64,000 nucleotides of DNA. Origin: Marinomonas colpomeniae. GTDB lineage: Bacteria; Pseudomonadota; Gammaproteobacteria; Pseudomonadales; Marinomonadaceae. Positions 35,406 to 43,662 of the stretch are shown piece after piece. The notes beneath the pieces are model-generated. The model did no database searches. It had not been told where the DNA came from and worked only from the letters and a program-made list of their open reading frames with translations. A program made the position numbers and the translations under genes. Numbering within the stretch: the stretch's first letter is position 1; each line of letters starts with the position of its first letter. Where the stretch lies: assembly GCF_014803385.1 (NCBI RefSeq), contig NZ_JACYFC010000002.1:186001-250000 (forward strand), in the 5' to 3' direction.

Positions 35406-36077
35406 TTGGCTCAAAAAAGAGCTGTTATACGTCAGAGCTTACCTGATGTTATTACTGCAGATTTACGTAATCGAATATTGTCTGGTGATCTTGCTGAAGG
35501 TGAACTTATCCGGCAAGAGCTATTAGCTGAAGAATATGATGTATCTCGAATGCCTGTTCGAGAGGCGTTAAAACGTCTTGATTCAGAAGGCCTGGTTGTA
35601 TTTATTAACAATCGTGGTGCCACTGTTACTAAGCATTCTTTAGCTGAAATAGCTGAAATTTTTGATGTTAGAATTCTCTTAGAAGTCGATTTGCTTAAAA
35701 AAGCCATTCCCTTGATGGAAGAAAATCACTTCGATCTGTGTGAAAATTTACTTGTTGAAATGGAAGCTTCATACGCTGCTAGAAATGTAGCGGATTGGGG
35801 GCCATTAAATGCGCAATATCATGGCCTGCTTTATCAGGCTGCTAATCATAAATTAACGATGCAGTTGCTTGATCGAGTCAGTATACAAGCTAATCGTTAT
35901 GTGAGCATGCATATAGATCAACTAAGAAAAGCGGATAATGCAGAGCATGACCACCGAGAGTTATTACGCTTGGCACGTTTATGTGACATTGATGCCGCAG
36001 CTGATTTACTGTGTTCACATCTTGAAAATACTAAATCACAGATACTAGAACTAATTGCTGCAACGAGATCAAAATAA
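35406..36077 (+). CDS. GntR/FCD-type regulator, likely of hydroxyproline catabolism
   Basis: A 223-residue GntR-family protein: DNA-binding winged helix at about residues 10-75 (LRNRILSGDLAEGELIRQEL, then YDVSRMPVREALKRL), followed by an all-helical FCD ligand domain. The start codon appears to be TTG at 35406, with GAGAGGA about seven bases upstream. The next gene on the same strand encodes the last enzyme of hydroxyproline degradation. An operator-like 16-mer before that gene recurs before the opposing operon. It is therefore the best candidate for the local regulator; that link is an inference. Confidence 0.83.
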   Translation: MAQKRAVIRQSLPDVITADLRNRILSGDLAEGELIRQELLAEEYDVSRMPVREALKRLDSEGLVVFINNRGATVTKHSLAEIAEIFDVRILLEVDLLKKAIPLMEENHFDLCENLLVEMEASYAARNVADWGPLNAQYHGLLYQAANHKLTMQLLDRVSIQANRYVSMHIDQLRKADNAEHDHRELLRLARLCDIDAAADLLCSHLENTKSQILELIAATRSK

Positions 36078-36091
36078 GTACTTTTGTGTTA

Positions 36092-36130
36092 ACTGAATGA
36101 TGTTGTCAAAATAAGAAGACATCATTCAGT
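36092..36130. terminator. Inverted repeat downstream of the GntR gene
   Basis: Arms ACTGAATGATGT and ACATCATTCAGT pair over 12 bases around a 15-base loop, 15 bases after the stop codon. No T run follows the stem, so termination is plausible but unproven. Confidence 0.45.
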
Positions 36131-36216
36131 ATCCTTCCTTCATATTCTTAATACGCTTTACGTCATCTACTTGCTTGCATGCTCATTATGCTTATACTCT
36201 TGTACAATGTGTATTT

Positions 36217-36232
36217 TTGGATACAATATCCA
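36217..36232. promoter_or_regulatory. Operator-like 16-mer before the semialdehyde dehydrogenase
   Basis: TTGGATACAATATCCA contains the palindrome TGGATA-CAA-TATCCA. It agrees at 14 of 16 positions with a 16-mer at 42143-42158, before the opposing hydroxyproline operon. Confidence 0.6.
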
Positions 36233-36274
36233 CTAAGAGTTACTTTGAACTAATTTTAATGGAGCAAGAATTAC

Positions 36275-37789
36275 ATGACTTTCATGCCACATGGTAAACA
36301 TCTTATTGCTGGAAAATGGATCACTTCAGAACAGACTTTCGCATCCTCCCCTGCTGTTGGCGAAGTATATGATTTTTCTAAAGGCTCTGTTGTAAATGTT
36401 AATGATGCAGTTGAGGCCGCAGAGCTTGCTTTTATTGATTATGGTTATTTATCACGTGAAGCTCGAGCTGATTTTTTGAATGCCATTGCAGATGAAATAG
36501 AAGCCCGTGGCGATGACATTACAAAAATTGGTTGTTCTGAAACAGGTTTACCTGAAGCCCGTTTGATCGGTGAACGTGGTCGAACGTGTGGTCAGTTAAG
36601 ATTATTTGCACAGCATATTATGCAGGGAGAATATCTGGACAAGCGTCATGATGCGGCCTTGCCTGAGCGTCAGCCTCTTCCTAGAAATGATTTGAAGCTA
36701 ATACAGCGCCCTATTGGCCCTATTGCTGTATTTGGAGCATCTAACTTCCCATTGGCTTTCTCTACGGCTGGTGGCGACACTGCAGCGGCACTGGCTGCCG
36801 GTTGCCCTGTTGTTGTAAAGGGTCACAGTGCGCACCCTGGAACAGGCGAAATTATTGCTGAAGCGGTTCACGCTGCTATCATAAAATGCAATATGCCAGC
36901 AGGTGTCTTTAGTTTTATTCAAGATAATGGCTATGAAGTTGGTGCTGCGCTTGTACAGCACCCATTAATTAAAGCGGTTGGCTTTACTGGTTCTTTAGCA
37001 GGAGGGCGCGCGTTATTTAATTTATGTGCGGCACGTCCTGAACCTATTCCATTTTTTGGTGAGTTAGGTTCAATTAATCCAATGTTTTTGTTTCCTAATG
37101 CCGTATCCAATCGTGGTGAGGCGTTAGCAAAAGGCTGGGCGGCTTCTTTAACGATGGGTGCTGGGCAGTTTTGCACTAACCCTGGTGTTGCAGTATTAAT
37201 TGCTGGGCCTGAAACGGATTTATTTGTGTCTACTGTTGGTGAAAGTTTATCATCAGTACCTACTCAAACCATGCTTACAGATGGCATTGCTGCATCATAT
37301 CGTGTTGGTCAACAACGTATATCTGCATCAACAGGCGTTCGTGAAGTATTGTCTACCTCTTGTGAGTCTCGCGGTGCAACACCTTACCTTTATTCTGTGA
37401 CAGCGGCTGAATGGCTAAAAAATAAAGCGTTAGCAGAAGAAGTATTTGGGCCATTAGGTATTGTCGTTTTGGCATCCTCTATTGAAGAAATGTTAGAAGT
37501 GGCTAAAAACTTAGAGGGCCAGTTAACCTGTACCATCCATGTTGATGACTTGGACCTTAATGCTGCAAAAAACTTTTTACCTGTACTGGAGCGTAAAGCG
37601 GGTCGTATATTGGCTAATGCTTTCCCAACGGGTGTAGAGGTATGTGACAGTATGGTTCATGGAGGTCCTTATCCAGCAACAACAAATTTTGGCGCTACTT
37701 CAGTAGGTACCATGGCTATTCGTCGATTCGTACGGCCTGTCTGCTATCAAGACATTCCTGCTGGATTATTACCAGATGACCTTATCTAA
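36275..37789 (+). CDS. Alpha-ketoglutarate semialdehyde dehydrogenase
   Basis: Aldehyde dehydrogenase of 504 residues that should oxidise 2,5-dioxopentanoate to alpha-ketoglutarate, the last step of 4-hydroxyproline breakdown. The catalytic Cys lies in GAGQFCTNPG, characteristic of the type III enzymes, and the Glu in FGELGSINP. NAD(P)-binding segments such as GFTGSLAGGRALF are present. It follows the GntR gene and is convergent with the other pathway genes. Related sugar-acid pathways use similar enzymes, but the neighbours favour hydroxyproline. Confidence 0.88.
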   Translation: MTFMPHGKHLIAGKWITSEQTFASSPAVGEVYDFSKGSVVNVNDAVEAAELAFIDYGYLSREARADFLNAIADEIEARGDDITKIGCSETGLPEARLIGERGRTCGQLRLFAQHIMQGEYLDKRHDAALPERQPLPRNDLKLIQRPIGPIAVFGASNFPLAFSTAGGDTAAALAAGCPVVVKGHSAHPGTGEIIAEAVHAAIIKCNMPAGVFSFIQDNGYEVGAALVQHPLIKAVGFTGSLAGGRALFNLCAARPEPIPFFGELGSINPMFLFPNAVSNRGEALAKGWAASLTMGAGQFCTNPGVAVLIAGPETDLFVSTVGESLSSVPTQTMLTDGIAASYRVGQQRISASTGVREVLSTSCESRGATPYLYSVTAAEWLKNKALAEEVFGPLGIVVLASSIEEMLEVAKNLEGQLTCTIHVDDLDLNAAKNFLPVLERKAGRILANAFPTGVEVCDSMVHGGPYPATTNFGATSVGTMAIRRFVRPVCYQDIPAGLLPDDLI

Positions 37790-37850
37790 GGTCATTATCG
37801 TTAGGTAAAGTGTTTAAGAAGCTTAGAGCTATTATTAGTCTGACAGACGA

Positions 37851-37880
37851 AAAAGCCGTGTTAGTAACACGGCTTTTTTT
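37851..37880. terminator. Bidirectional terminator between convergent hydroxyproline units
   Basis: AAAAGCCGTGTTA and TAACACGGCTTTTTTT form a strong stem with a T run on the plus strand and an A/T-rich tail on the minus strand. It lies between the ends of the dehydrogenase and reductase genes. Confidence 0.9.
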
Positions 37881-37896
37881 ATGCACCTATTTTTCT

Positions 37897-38919
37897 TTAT
37901 GCGTTCTTACGTAAAGCAAGAAGTTCGTCATATAGCTTTCTTGGAATCTCTACGGCATCACGCTTTATATTGTGCTCACGCGCGGCATAACGACGTTGAG
38001 ATGGCAAACGTGCACCTTGTTCAATAATGTCTGCAAACAGTCGCTCTGCTCTCTCATCATTAGCGATTGCCCTGCCACCGCTTAGTAAATTAGGGTCTAT
38101 CGCAATGAGTATTTCACCATGATAAGGCGCTTCAGGTTTACCTTCAGCAAACTCCATGCTTTCTTTACTGGTCAGGTCGTCGATAAGAGGCCCTGCAAGC
38201 AATTCAATCATGATAGACAATGCTGAGCCTTTATAACCGCCAAAGGTCAACATGGCACCATCCATAGCGGCTTCTGCGTCTGTGGTTGGCTTCCCATTTT
38301 TGTCTATTGCAACGCCTTCAGGCAGTGGTTTTCCTGCTCTGCGATATAACTCAATTTCACCTCTAGCAAATTGGCTAGTGGCAAAGTCAAAGGTAAAAGG
38401 GTGATTTTCTCTGCGTGGCCAGCTGAATGCCAAAGGGTTCGTGCCTAATGTTCCGCGTGTGCCACCAGCAGGAGCGACCCATGCGTGGCTAGGAACCATG
38501 GCTATACCTGCTAACCCTGCTTCTGAAAGCTTTTCGACTTCTGGCCAAAGCGCAGAGAAGTGGTAACAATTATTGATTGCCAGTGCGGCGATACCATTTG
38601 TTTTTGCTTTCTCTATCAGCAGTGGAAGTGCTGCTTGCAGAGCAAGTAAAGACATTCCTTTGTTGGCGTTAGCTCGAACAACTGAAGGGCCTGCGTCTGT
38701 AATAATCGGTTCTGCTGTACCATCTATTCGTCCAGACTTTATACTGTCAACGCACATAAGCAGACGGTGAAGACCGTGTGAGTGGCAATCATCACGCTGA
38801 CAGGCATACATTATATTAGTGATAGAATGGGCGTGGTCTTTGTTAAAGCCGTTATCCATGAGTATGGTTTTGCTTAGTTCATACATTTCTGCCAAACCTA
38901 GAGTGACATTATCGCTCAT
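37897..38919 (-). CDS. Ldh2/malate-lactate dehydrogenase family reductase (likely delta-1-pyrroline-2-carboxylate reductase)
   Basis: A 340-residue NAD(P)-dependent oxidoreductase of the malate/L-lactate dehydrogenase family, not the classical Rossmann type. Family features are DDCHSHGLHRL with the catalytic His, the LGTNPLAFSWPR segment and GYKGSALSIMIELLAG. In hydroxyproline clusters such enzymes reduce delta-1-pyrroline-2-carboxylate to L-proline, a step of trans-3-hydroxyproline use. It is last of four minus-strand genes, 16 bases after the FAD enzyme. The exact substrate is inferred from context. Confidence 0.78.
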   Translation of the reverse strand: MSDNVTLGLAEMYELSKTILMDNGFNKDHAHSITNIMYACQRDDCHSHGLHRLLMCVDSIKSGRIDGTAEPIITDAGPSVVRANANKGMSLLALQAALPLLIEKAKTNGIAALAINNCYHFSALWPEVEKLSEAGLAGIAMVPSHAWVAPAGGTRGTLGTNPLAFSWPRRENHPFTFDFATSQFARGEIELYRRAGKPLPEGVAIDKNGKPTTDAEAAMDGAMLTFGGYKGSALSIMIELLAGPLIDDLTSKESMEFAEGKPEAPYHGEILIAIDPNLLSGGRAIANDERAERLFADIIEQGARLPSQRRYAAREHNIKRDAVEIPRKLYDELLALRKNA

Positions 38920-38935
38920 ACTTTCTCCGTAAATT

Positions 38936-40189
38936 TTATTGGAAGCGTGTTGCTGAATAAGGTGTCATTGAAATACTAGCCTTCTTCTCTGTCAAAAGAT
39001 CGCTCACTAACTCTGCGGTACCTGCTGATTGAGTGAGACCTAGATGTCCGTGTCCGAAGGCATAGATTACTCGTTTAGATTGGGTCGAGTAGTCAATTAC
39101 AGGTAAGCTGTCAGGCATAGAAGGTCGAAACCCCATCCATTGCACTCCTCCTGTGATATTGAGTTCTGGTAAAAAACTGGCGGCTTTGTTAAGCAATACG
39201 TCGGCGCGTTTGTAGTTCGGTTTTAGGTCTAATCCTCCGAACTCAACTGCACCACCGACTCTAACTCCTTGACCTACTTTACTAATAACAAAACCGTGAT
39301 TACTAAAAGTAATGTGGGTTTTGAGGTCGAAAGCATTTGCCGGAAGTGTTGTGTTATACCCTCGCTCTGTATCAAGTGGTAAACTGTCACCAATAGATTT
39401 GGCGAATGCTTTTGACCATGCCCCCGCAGCCAGTACTATATGCTCAGTCTCATAATCTTTATCATCGCATTTTAAAACGACACTTTTTTCTTTTAAATCA
39501 ATAGACTGAATGGACTCTATGGCTATTTCACCACCTAGTTTTTCAAAGGCATTAGCTAAGTGTTGAGTCCATTTTGCAGGATGAACAACGTTTTTCCACT
39601 CAGGGGTAAAAACTGCATGAGTAAAACGAGGATCGATACCCGGCTGTATTTTCGCAATTTCTTCAGGGCCTTCTAAGAATTCAAATACCACGCCTAAATC
39701 TTGGCGAGTCTTCCAACTAGCAAGACTGTCGTTGAATTCGGCCAAACCTTCATAAAGCTGTAATTGCCCTTCTCGACGAATTAAAGCCTCACCATTCACG
39801 GCTATGATTTGACGTTCTAAAGCCGCTTTGGACAAATTCATTAGCTCAGTTTGAGCATTGAGTGCCGCTTGATATTTATCTTTCCAGCTAGCACGCCAAA
39901 ATTGGAACATCCAAGGAAGAATCTTGAGGGCATAAGTGGGGCATACAGAAAGAGGGCCAAGTGGATCCATAAGCCATTTTGGCGCTTTGCGCATGATGCC
40001 GGGTGTAGCAAGAGGAATAACGTCTGAAAAAGCAAAAGCACCAGCGTTACCAGCTGATGTTTCAGAGGCGATACCTTTTCTATCCAGAACCAATACTTGC
40101 TTACCTTCTAACTGTAATTTCAGTGCAATACTAATACCGATAATCCCAGCACCAATCACGATAACATCTGGTTTTATTGCCTCGTTCAT
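38936..40189 (-). CDS. FAD-dependent D-amino-acid dehydrogenase (likely cis-4-hydroxy-D-proline dehydrogenase)
   Basis: DadA-like flavoprotein of 417 residues. The FAD-binding motif VIVIGAGIIGISIALKLQLEG is at the N-terminus, followed by SAGNAGAFAFSDVIPLATPG, typical of DadA and D-hydroxyproline dehydrogenases. The C-terminus has the second FAD contact (FGHGHLGLTQS). It should oxidise cis-4-hydroxy-D-proline to delta-1-pyrroline-4-hydroxy-2-carboxylate, passing electrons to the respiratory chain. The epimerase gene 18 bases upstream makes its substrate. Confidence 0.87.
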   Translation of the reverse strand: MNEAIKPDVIVIGAGIIGISIALKLQLEGKQVLVLDRKGIASETSAGNAGAFAFSDVIPLATPGIMRKAPKWLMDPLGPLSVCPTYALKILPWMFQFWRASWKDKYQAALNAQTELMNLSKAALERQIIAVNGEALIRREGQLQLYEGLAEFNDSLASWKTRQDLGVVFEFLEGPEEIAKIQPGIDPRFTHAVFTPEWKNVVHPAKWTQHLANAFEKLGGEIAIESIQSIDLKEKSVVLKCDDKDYETEHIVLAAGAWSKAFAKSIGDSLPLDTERGYNTTLPANAFDLKTHITFSNHGFVISKVGQGVRVGGAVEFGGLDLKPNYKRADVLLNKAASFLPELNITGGVQWMGFRPSMPDSLPVIDYSTQSKRVIYAFGHGHLGLTQSAGTAELVSDLLTEKKASISMTPYSATRFQ

Positions 40190-40207
40190 AGTTCCTCCTT
40201 GCGTGTT

Positions 40208-41164
40208 CTAGGCTTCTAGCACTACGCCATTTTTTAATGGATCGCTTGGGTTAAATATAAGAGTGGCTTCACGAGTAATAAAAGCTTGACCTGTTATAGA
40301 AGGAACAATACTAGCCTTGGATGATGAAGAGGGGTTGGTAGACATTTGATAACTCAATGTATAGCCACTGCCAATGGTACTTTCTTGATAAATTTCGTCA
40401 CCAGCTGAAAGTAAGTTGTCTGCTGCAAGGCATGCTAAACGAGCAGAACTTGCTGTTCCACAAGGCGAGCGATCGTAGGCATCATCAGGACAAAGAACAA
40501 AATTACGTGTATGACCTTTTTGAGTAAGTGCTGGGCCATACAAGACAATATGATCTATAATTCCGCTATTGTCTCCAGTAATGTTCTGAGCATAAATGGC
40601 TTCTCGAATTGCAATGCCAGTTTCTGTTAAACTACGAATATTATTTGGTAATACAGGTGTTGGACTATCATCGACTAAAAAGAACCAATTACCACCATAA
40701 GCAATATCACCTGTTACCTTTCCTATCCCTTCCACATCAACTGTAATGGATTTTTGGAAACGATAGCTGTCTATATTCTTCACTGTGACAGTATTTTTAT
40801 CACTTAATGTCACCTCAACAATACCAACAGGTGTTTCTATTTTATAGCTACCAATTCCAATTTTTCCGATATAAGCAAGGGTGGCTGCGACCCCAATTGT
40901 TCCATGACCACACATTCCAATAACAGCCGCAGCGTCGAAGTAAATGACACCGGTTACACATTCTGGGTCGACAGGTTCAACTAGCAAGACGCCAACCATG
41001 GCTTCTTGTCCGTATGGTTCCACGACCATTGAACGATAGAAGTCTTTATGCTCTCTTTCTAAGCATGCTGCGCGCTCTGACAAAGGCCCCGATCCAAGAT
41101 CAGGGCCTCCTTCAAGAATAACTCTAGTAGGTTCACCTTCCGTATGACTATCTACGATAAGCAT
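40208..41164 (-). CDS. 4-hydroxyproline 2-epimerase (proline racemase family)
   Basis: Converts trans-4-hydroxy-L-proline to cis-4-hydroxy-D-proline, without a cofactor. The 318-residue protein keeps both catalytic cysteines: Cys85 in MCGHGTIG and Cys235 in DRSPCGTASSA. This Cys/Cys pair separates epimerases from trans-3-hydroxyproline dehydratases, where one is Ser or Thr. It overlaps the deaminase gene by 13 bases. Proline racemase is the alternative, but the neighbours fit hydroxyproline. Confidence 0.92.
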   Translation of the reverse strand: MLIVDSHTEGEPTRVILEGGPDLGSGPLSERAACLEREHKDFYRSMVVEPYGQEAMVGVLLVEPVDPECVTGVIYFDAAAVIGMCGHGTIGVAATLAYIGKIGIGSYKIETPVGIVEVTLSDKNTVTVKNIDSYRFQKSITVDVEGIGKVTGDIAYGGNWFFLVDDSPTPVLPNNIRSLTETGIAIREAIYAQNITGDNSGIIDHIVLYGPALTQKGHTRNFVLCPDDAYDRSPCGTASSARLACLAADNLLSAGDEIYQESTIGSGYTLSYQMSTNPSSSSKASIVPSITGQAFITREATLIFNPSDPLKNGVVLEA

Positions 41165-42114
41165 TCAGTAATTACTCCACCTTGCTTTGCCCAATCTTGG
41201 AACCAAGTTTTGAAAATTGTATATTGATTTTCACAGTAATGACGTTGTGCTGCTGTTAATTCATCTGTTTCATTGAAATGTAAGCGATACTCTTCTTCAC
41301 CATTTAAGACAAGTAGGTATTTAAAGAATAACACTAACTCAGGACCTTCATCGAAACTAGCGAGAACTGAAAAAGCTTCTTCTAATTCCTGTGTTCTAAG
41401 GCGTGCTTCCGCATTTCCAGTCGCTGCTTTTTTTGCTAAGTCACATAGAAGTAGAACTTCTTTTGGTAAGGCGGTACCAATTCCTGTAATGGCACCAACG
41501 GCACCACACTTAACAAAACCGTGATACACCGCAGTATCTACGCCGACCATTAACAAAACATCATCGTCTTTTGAGGTGATATTTTCTGCTGCATAACGCA
41601 GAGCTTCTTTGCTACCAAACTCTTTAAAACCAATTAAGTTTGAATGTTCTGCACGTAATGTGAAAAATAGCTCGGCACGAGTCTCAAATCCGTAAACAGG
41701 ACTATTGTAGATAATGGCAGGTACAGAAGGAGCTGCATCTAGAATGGCTTTGAAGTGGTTTTTCTGTGCCGAGATTACTGAGCCGCGAGATAAAACGCGA
41801 GGAATAACCATCAATCCTGCTGCGCCAACTTTTTCAGCGTGTGCTGCATGTGCAACGGCAGATTTTGTATTAATGGCACCGGTACCAACAACAACAGGTA
41901 TACCTGCATTGACCAGGCGCTCAACCCCTTCCATTCGTTCTTCGTCAGTTAATAGTGGCCAATCTCCCATTGATCCACAATAAACCACAGCAGACATCCC
42001 TGCTTCTATCATCTGCTTGCCTTTTTTTACTAGGGCATCGTAGTCCGGGGTGCGATCTGCTTTACATGGTGTCATTAGGGCGGGTATTACGCCGTTAAAA
42101 ATGTCTGTGTTCAT
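41152..42114 (-). CDS. DapA/NAL-family lyase (likely 1-pyrroline-4-hydroxy-2-carboxylate deaminase)
   Basis: A 320-residue TIM-barrel aldolase-family enzyme with the Schiff-base Lys in LIGFKEFGSKEA and the catalytic Tyr in IIYNSPVYG. In hydroxyproline clusters this protein removes ammonia from the pyrroline product, giving alpha-ketoglutarate semialdehyde. I start at 42114 (MNTDIFNGVIPALMTP); an upstream in-frame ATG would add 15 residues. First gene of the four-gene minus-strand operon. Confidence 0.9.
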   Translation of the reverse strand: MNTDIFNGVIPALMTPCKADRTPDYDALVKKGKQMIEAGMSAVVYCGSMGDWPLLTDEERMEGVERLVNAGIPVVVGTGAINTKSAVAHAAHAEKVGAAGLMVIPRVLSRGSVISAQKNHFKAILDAAPSVPAIIYNSPVYGFETRAELFFTLRAEHSNLIGFKEFGSKEALRYAAENITSKDDDVLLMVGVDTAVYHGFVKCGAVGAITGIGTALPKEVLLLCDLAKKAATGNAEARLRTQELEEAFSVLASFDEGPELVLFFKYLLVLNGEEEYRLHFNETDELTAAQRHYCENQYTIFKTWFQDWAKQGGVITECLS

Positions 42115-42142
42115 TATGAAGGCCTTTGTTATTTGTAGGATA

Positions 42143-42158
42143 TTGGATACAAAATACA
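42143..42158. promoter_or_regulatory. Operator-like 16-mer before the hydroxyproline operon
   Basis: TTGGATACAAAATACA on the plus strand agrees at 14 of 16 positions with the site at 36217-36232. It lies 29-44 bases upstream of the deaminase start, a usual place for a repressor site. Confidence 0.58.
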
Positions 42159-42264
42159 TTTAGGTTTGATTAGCGTCAATAGAGGCGCTGAAATTAAACA
42201 AAGGAAGTTGTACATATTTAAAGCAATAATAAAAAAACTGTACTTATTAGGTGTTTTTATAGCA

Positions 42265-43161
42265 TTAGGAGTTGATGTTAGCTTCATGCGATAACCAATT
42301 CACGAAAGCTTCTATTCTTGCTTTTCTAGAAGAGTTTTTAGAGTAATTTACATAGAATTCTATGCTATTTTGTAAGGTATTTGGAAAAAGGTGTATGAGT
42401 GTTCCTTGATCAAGTTCTTTTTGTACCATGAATTTTGGGCATAGAAATACACCATGACCTGCTTTTACTGCATTAATACCCATGTACCAAGAGCTGACTT
42501 CTGTCCACAGAATGCCTTTACTGTTTAATGATGAAATATGCTGCTCTGCGAACCAAGTCATCCAGCGATAGGCTGGTAGATCTACTTGTATCAACCAACA
42601 CTGCAATAAGTCGGTAGGTTTTTTAAGAGATCTTCTTGCGGCCAATTCAGGTGAGCAGATCGGAATCACTTCAGAAGACAAAATTAGACTTTGTATTGTG
42701 TTGTCTTGGATATTAACTCTATTATCAATGCTTATATCGATTGAACCTGAATGAAGATCCTCCCTTTCATCCGATGAAAAAAGTTTAACATTTACTCCTT
42801 GGTGCAAATCTGAAAAACGCCACAGCTTTGGCATTAGCCAAAGAGACACGAAGCTTTGCAAACCTGATACTTGGAGTGTTCCCTCAAGGGGTTCAAGCTT
42901 AACGCTTTCTAAGCCCTTTCCTATATGATCAAACGCTAGTGATAAATGTTCCGCCAGTGCTTGCCCTTGACTGGTTAAGCGCATTTCTCGACCAGAACGA
43001 TAAAAGAGTGCAACACCAAGGTATTCTTCTAACAATCGAATCTGTTGGCTAACAGCTGCTTGTGATACATGAAGTTGTTCAGCTGCTTTTGTATAACTCA
43101 AAGTCTGGCTTGCAACAGAAAAGTAATGAGATGCTTTTAAGTGTGTAACGCGATAGCTCAT
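42265..43161 (-). CDS. LysR family transcriptional regulator (GcvA-like)
   Basis: A 298-residue LysR protein with an N-terminal winged helix (SVASQTLSYTKAAEQLHVSQ, then QAAVSQQIRLLEEYLGVALF). The effector domain resembles GcvA-type regulators. It is encoded 150 bases upstream of the hydroxyproline operon on the same strand, so it may act on that operon together with the GntR protein. Target not proven. Confidence 0.85.
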   Translation of the reverse strand: MSYRVTHLKASHYFSVASQTLSYTKAAEQLHVSQAAVSQQIRLLEEYLGVALFYRSGREMRLTSQGQALAEHLSLAFDHIGKGLESVKLEPLEGTLQVSGLQSFVSLWLMPKLWRFSDLHQGVNVKLFSSDEREDLHSGSIDISIDNRVNIQDNTIQSLILSSEVIPICSPELAARRSLKKPTDLLQCWLIQVDLPAYRWMTWFAEQHISSLNSKGILWTEVSSWYMGINAVKAGHGVFLCPKFMVQKELDQGTLIHLFPNTLQNSIEFYVNYSKNSSRKARIEAFVNWLSHEANINS

Positions 43162-43281
43162 AACCTATTCCTCATAAATCATTTCCTATAAGATTTTCTA
43201 ATCCTATGTGTAAGAAAACACCATTCGTTTTTACCTTTTTTTAACGACAAAATAAAGTTCTTATCAAGAGGAAGTAAGAAT

Positions 43282-43482
43282 ATGTGGATTCTATTAGTGT
43301 GGCTGAATGAAAAGGCAATGAATGGCTATAAATCTTTAAAATTAGGCCATAAAAAGCGAAAATCTAAAAAAGCACATATTCAACAAATGATGCTTTCTCG
43401 TAAGCTTCCTGAATATTTACGTCGGGACATGGGACTTCCACCTTATAGTTCACGACATGAAAATGATAAGAGACAGCCTTAA
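43282..43482 (+). CDS. Small basic protein, DUF1127-like
   Basis: A 66-residue protein, very basic in the middle (HKKRKSKKAHIQQ) and ending in RKLPEYLRRDMGLPPY, which resembles the DUF1127 pattern. GAGGA eight bases before the ATG supports translation. Divergent from the LysR gene. DUF1127 members are linked to RNA-based regulation and phosphate or nitrogen metabolism in some proteobacteria. Assignment to that family is tentative. Confidence 0.6.
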   Translation: MWILLVWLNEKAMNGYKSLKLGHKKRKSKKAHIQQMMLSRKLPEYLRRDMGLPPYSSRHENDKRQP

Positions 43483-43572
43483 GCTTATCTAATGATTGTC
43501 TGTGCTTTTTAGTGACTTAGAGCTGTTAACGCTTGGCTTACCTGTTATAGATATATAAAAAAATGGACGAAT

Positions 43573-43603
43573 AAAAAAAGCCACTGTGTTTATGCAGTGG
43601 CTT
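43573..43603 (-). terminator. Rho-independent terminator of gabT
   Basis: AAGCCACTG and CAGTGGCTT pair around eight bases; on the minus strand the stem is followed by a T run. It lies 60 bases after the gabT stop. Confidence 0.9.
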
Positions 43604-43662
43604 GAGTGCAAGAATGTTTCCTGCCAATGGGAGGGGTTAACGCCAATAAGCGCTACTAACGT

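Noticed and set aside
36455-36470. CACGTGA-containing sequence as another parS site
   Set aside because: Only the central hexamer matches; the flanking TTT/AAA arms are missing.
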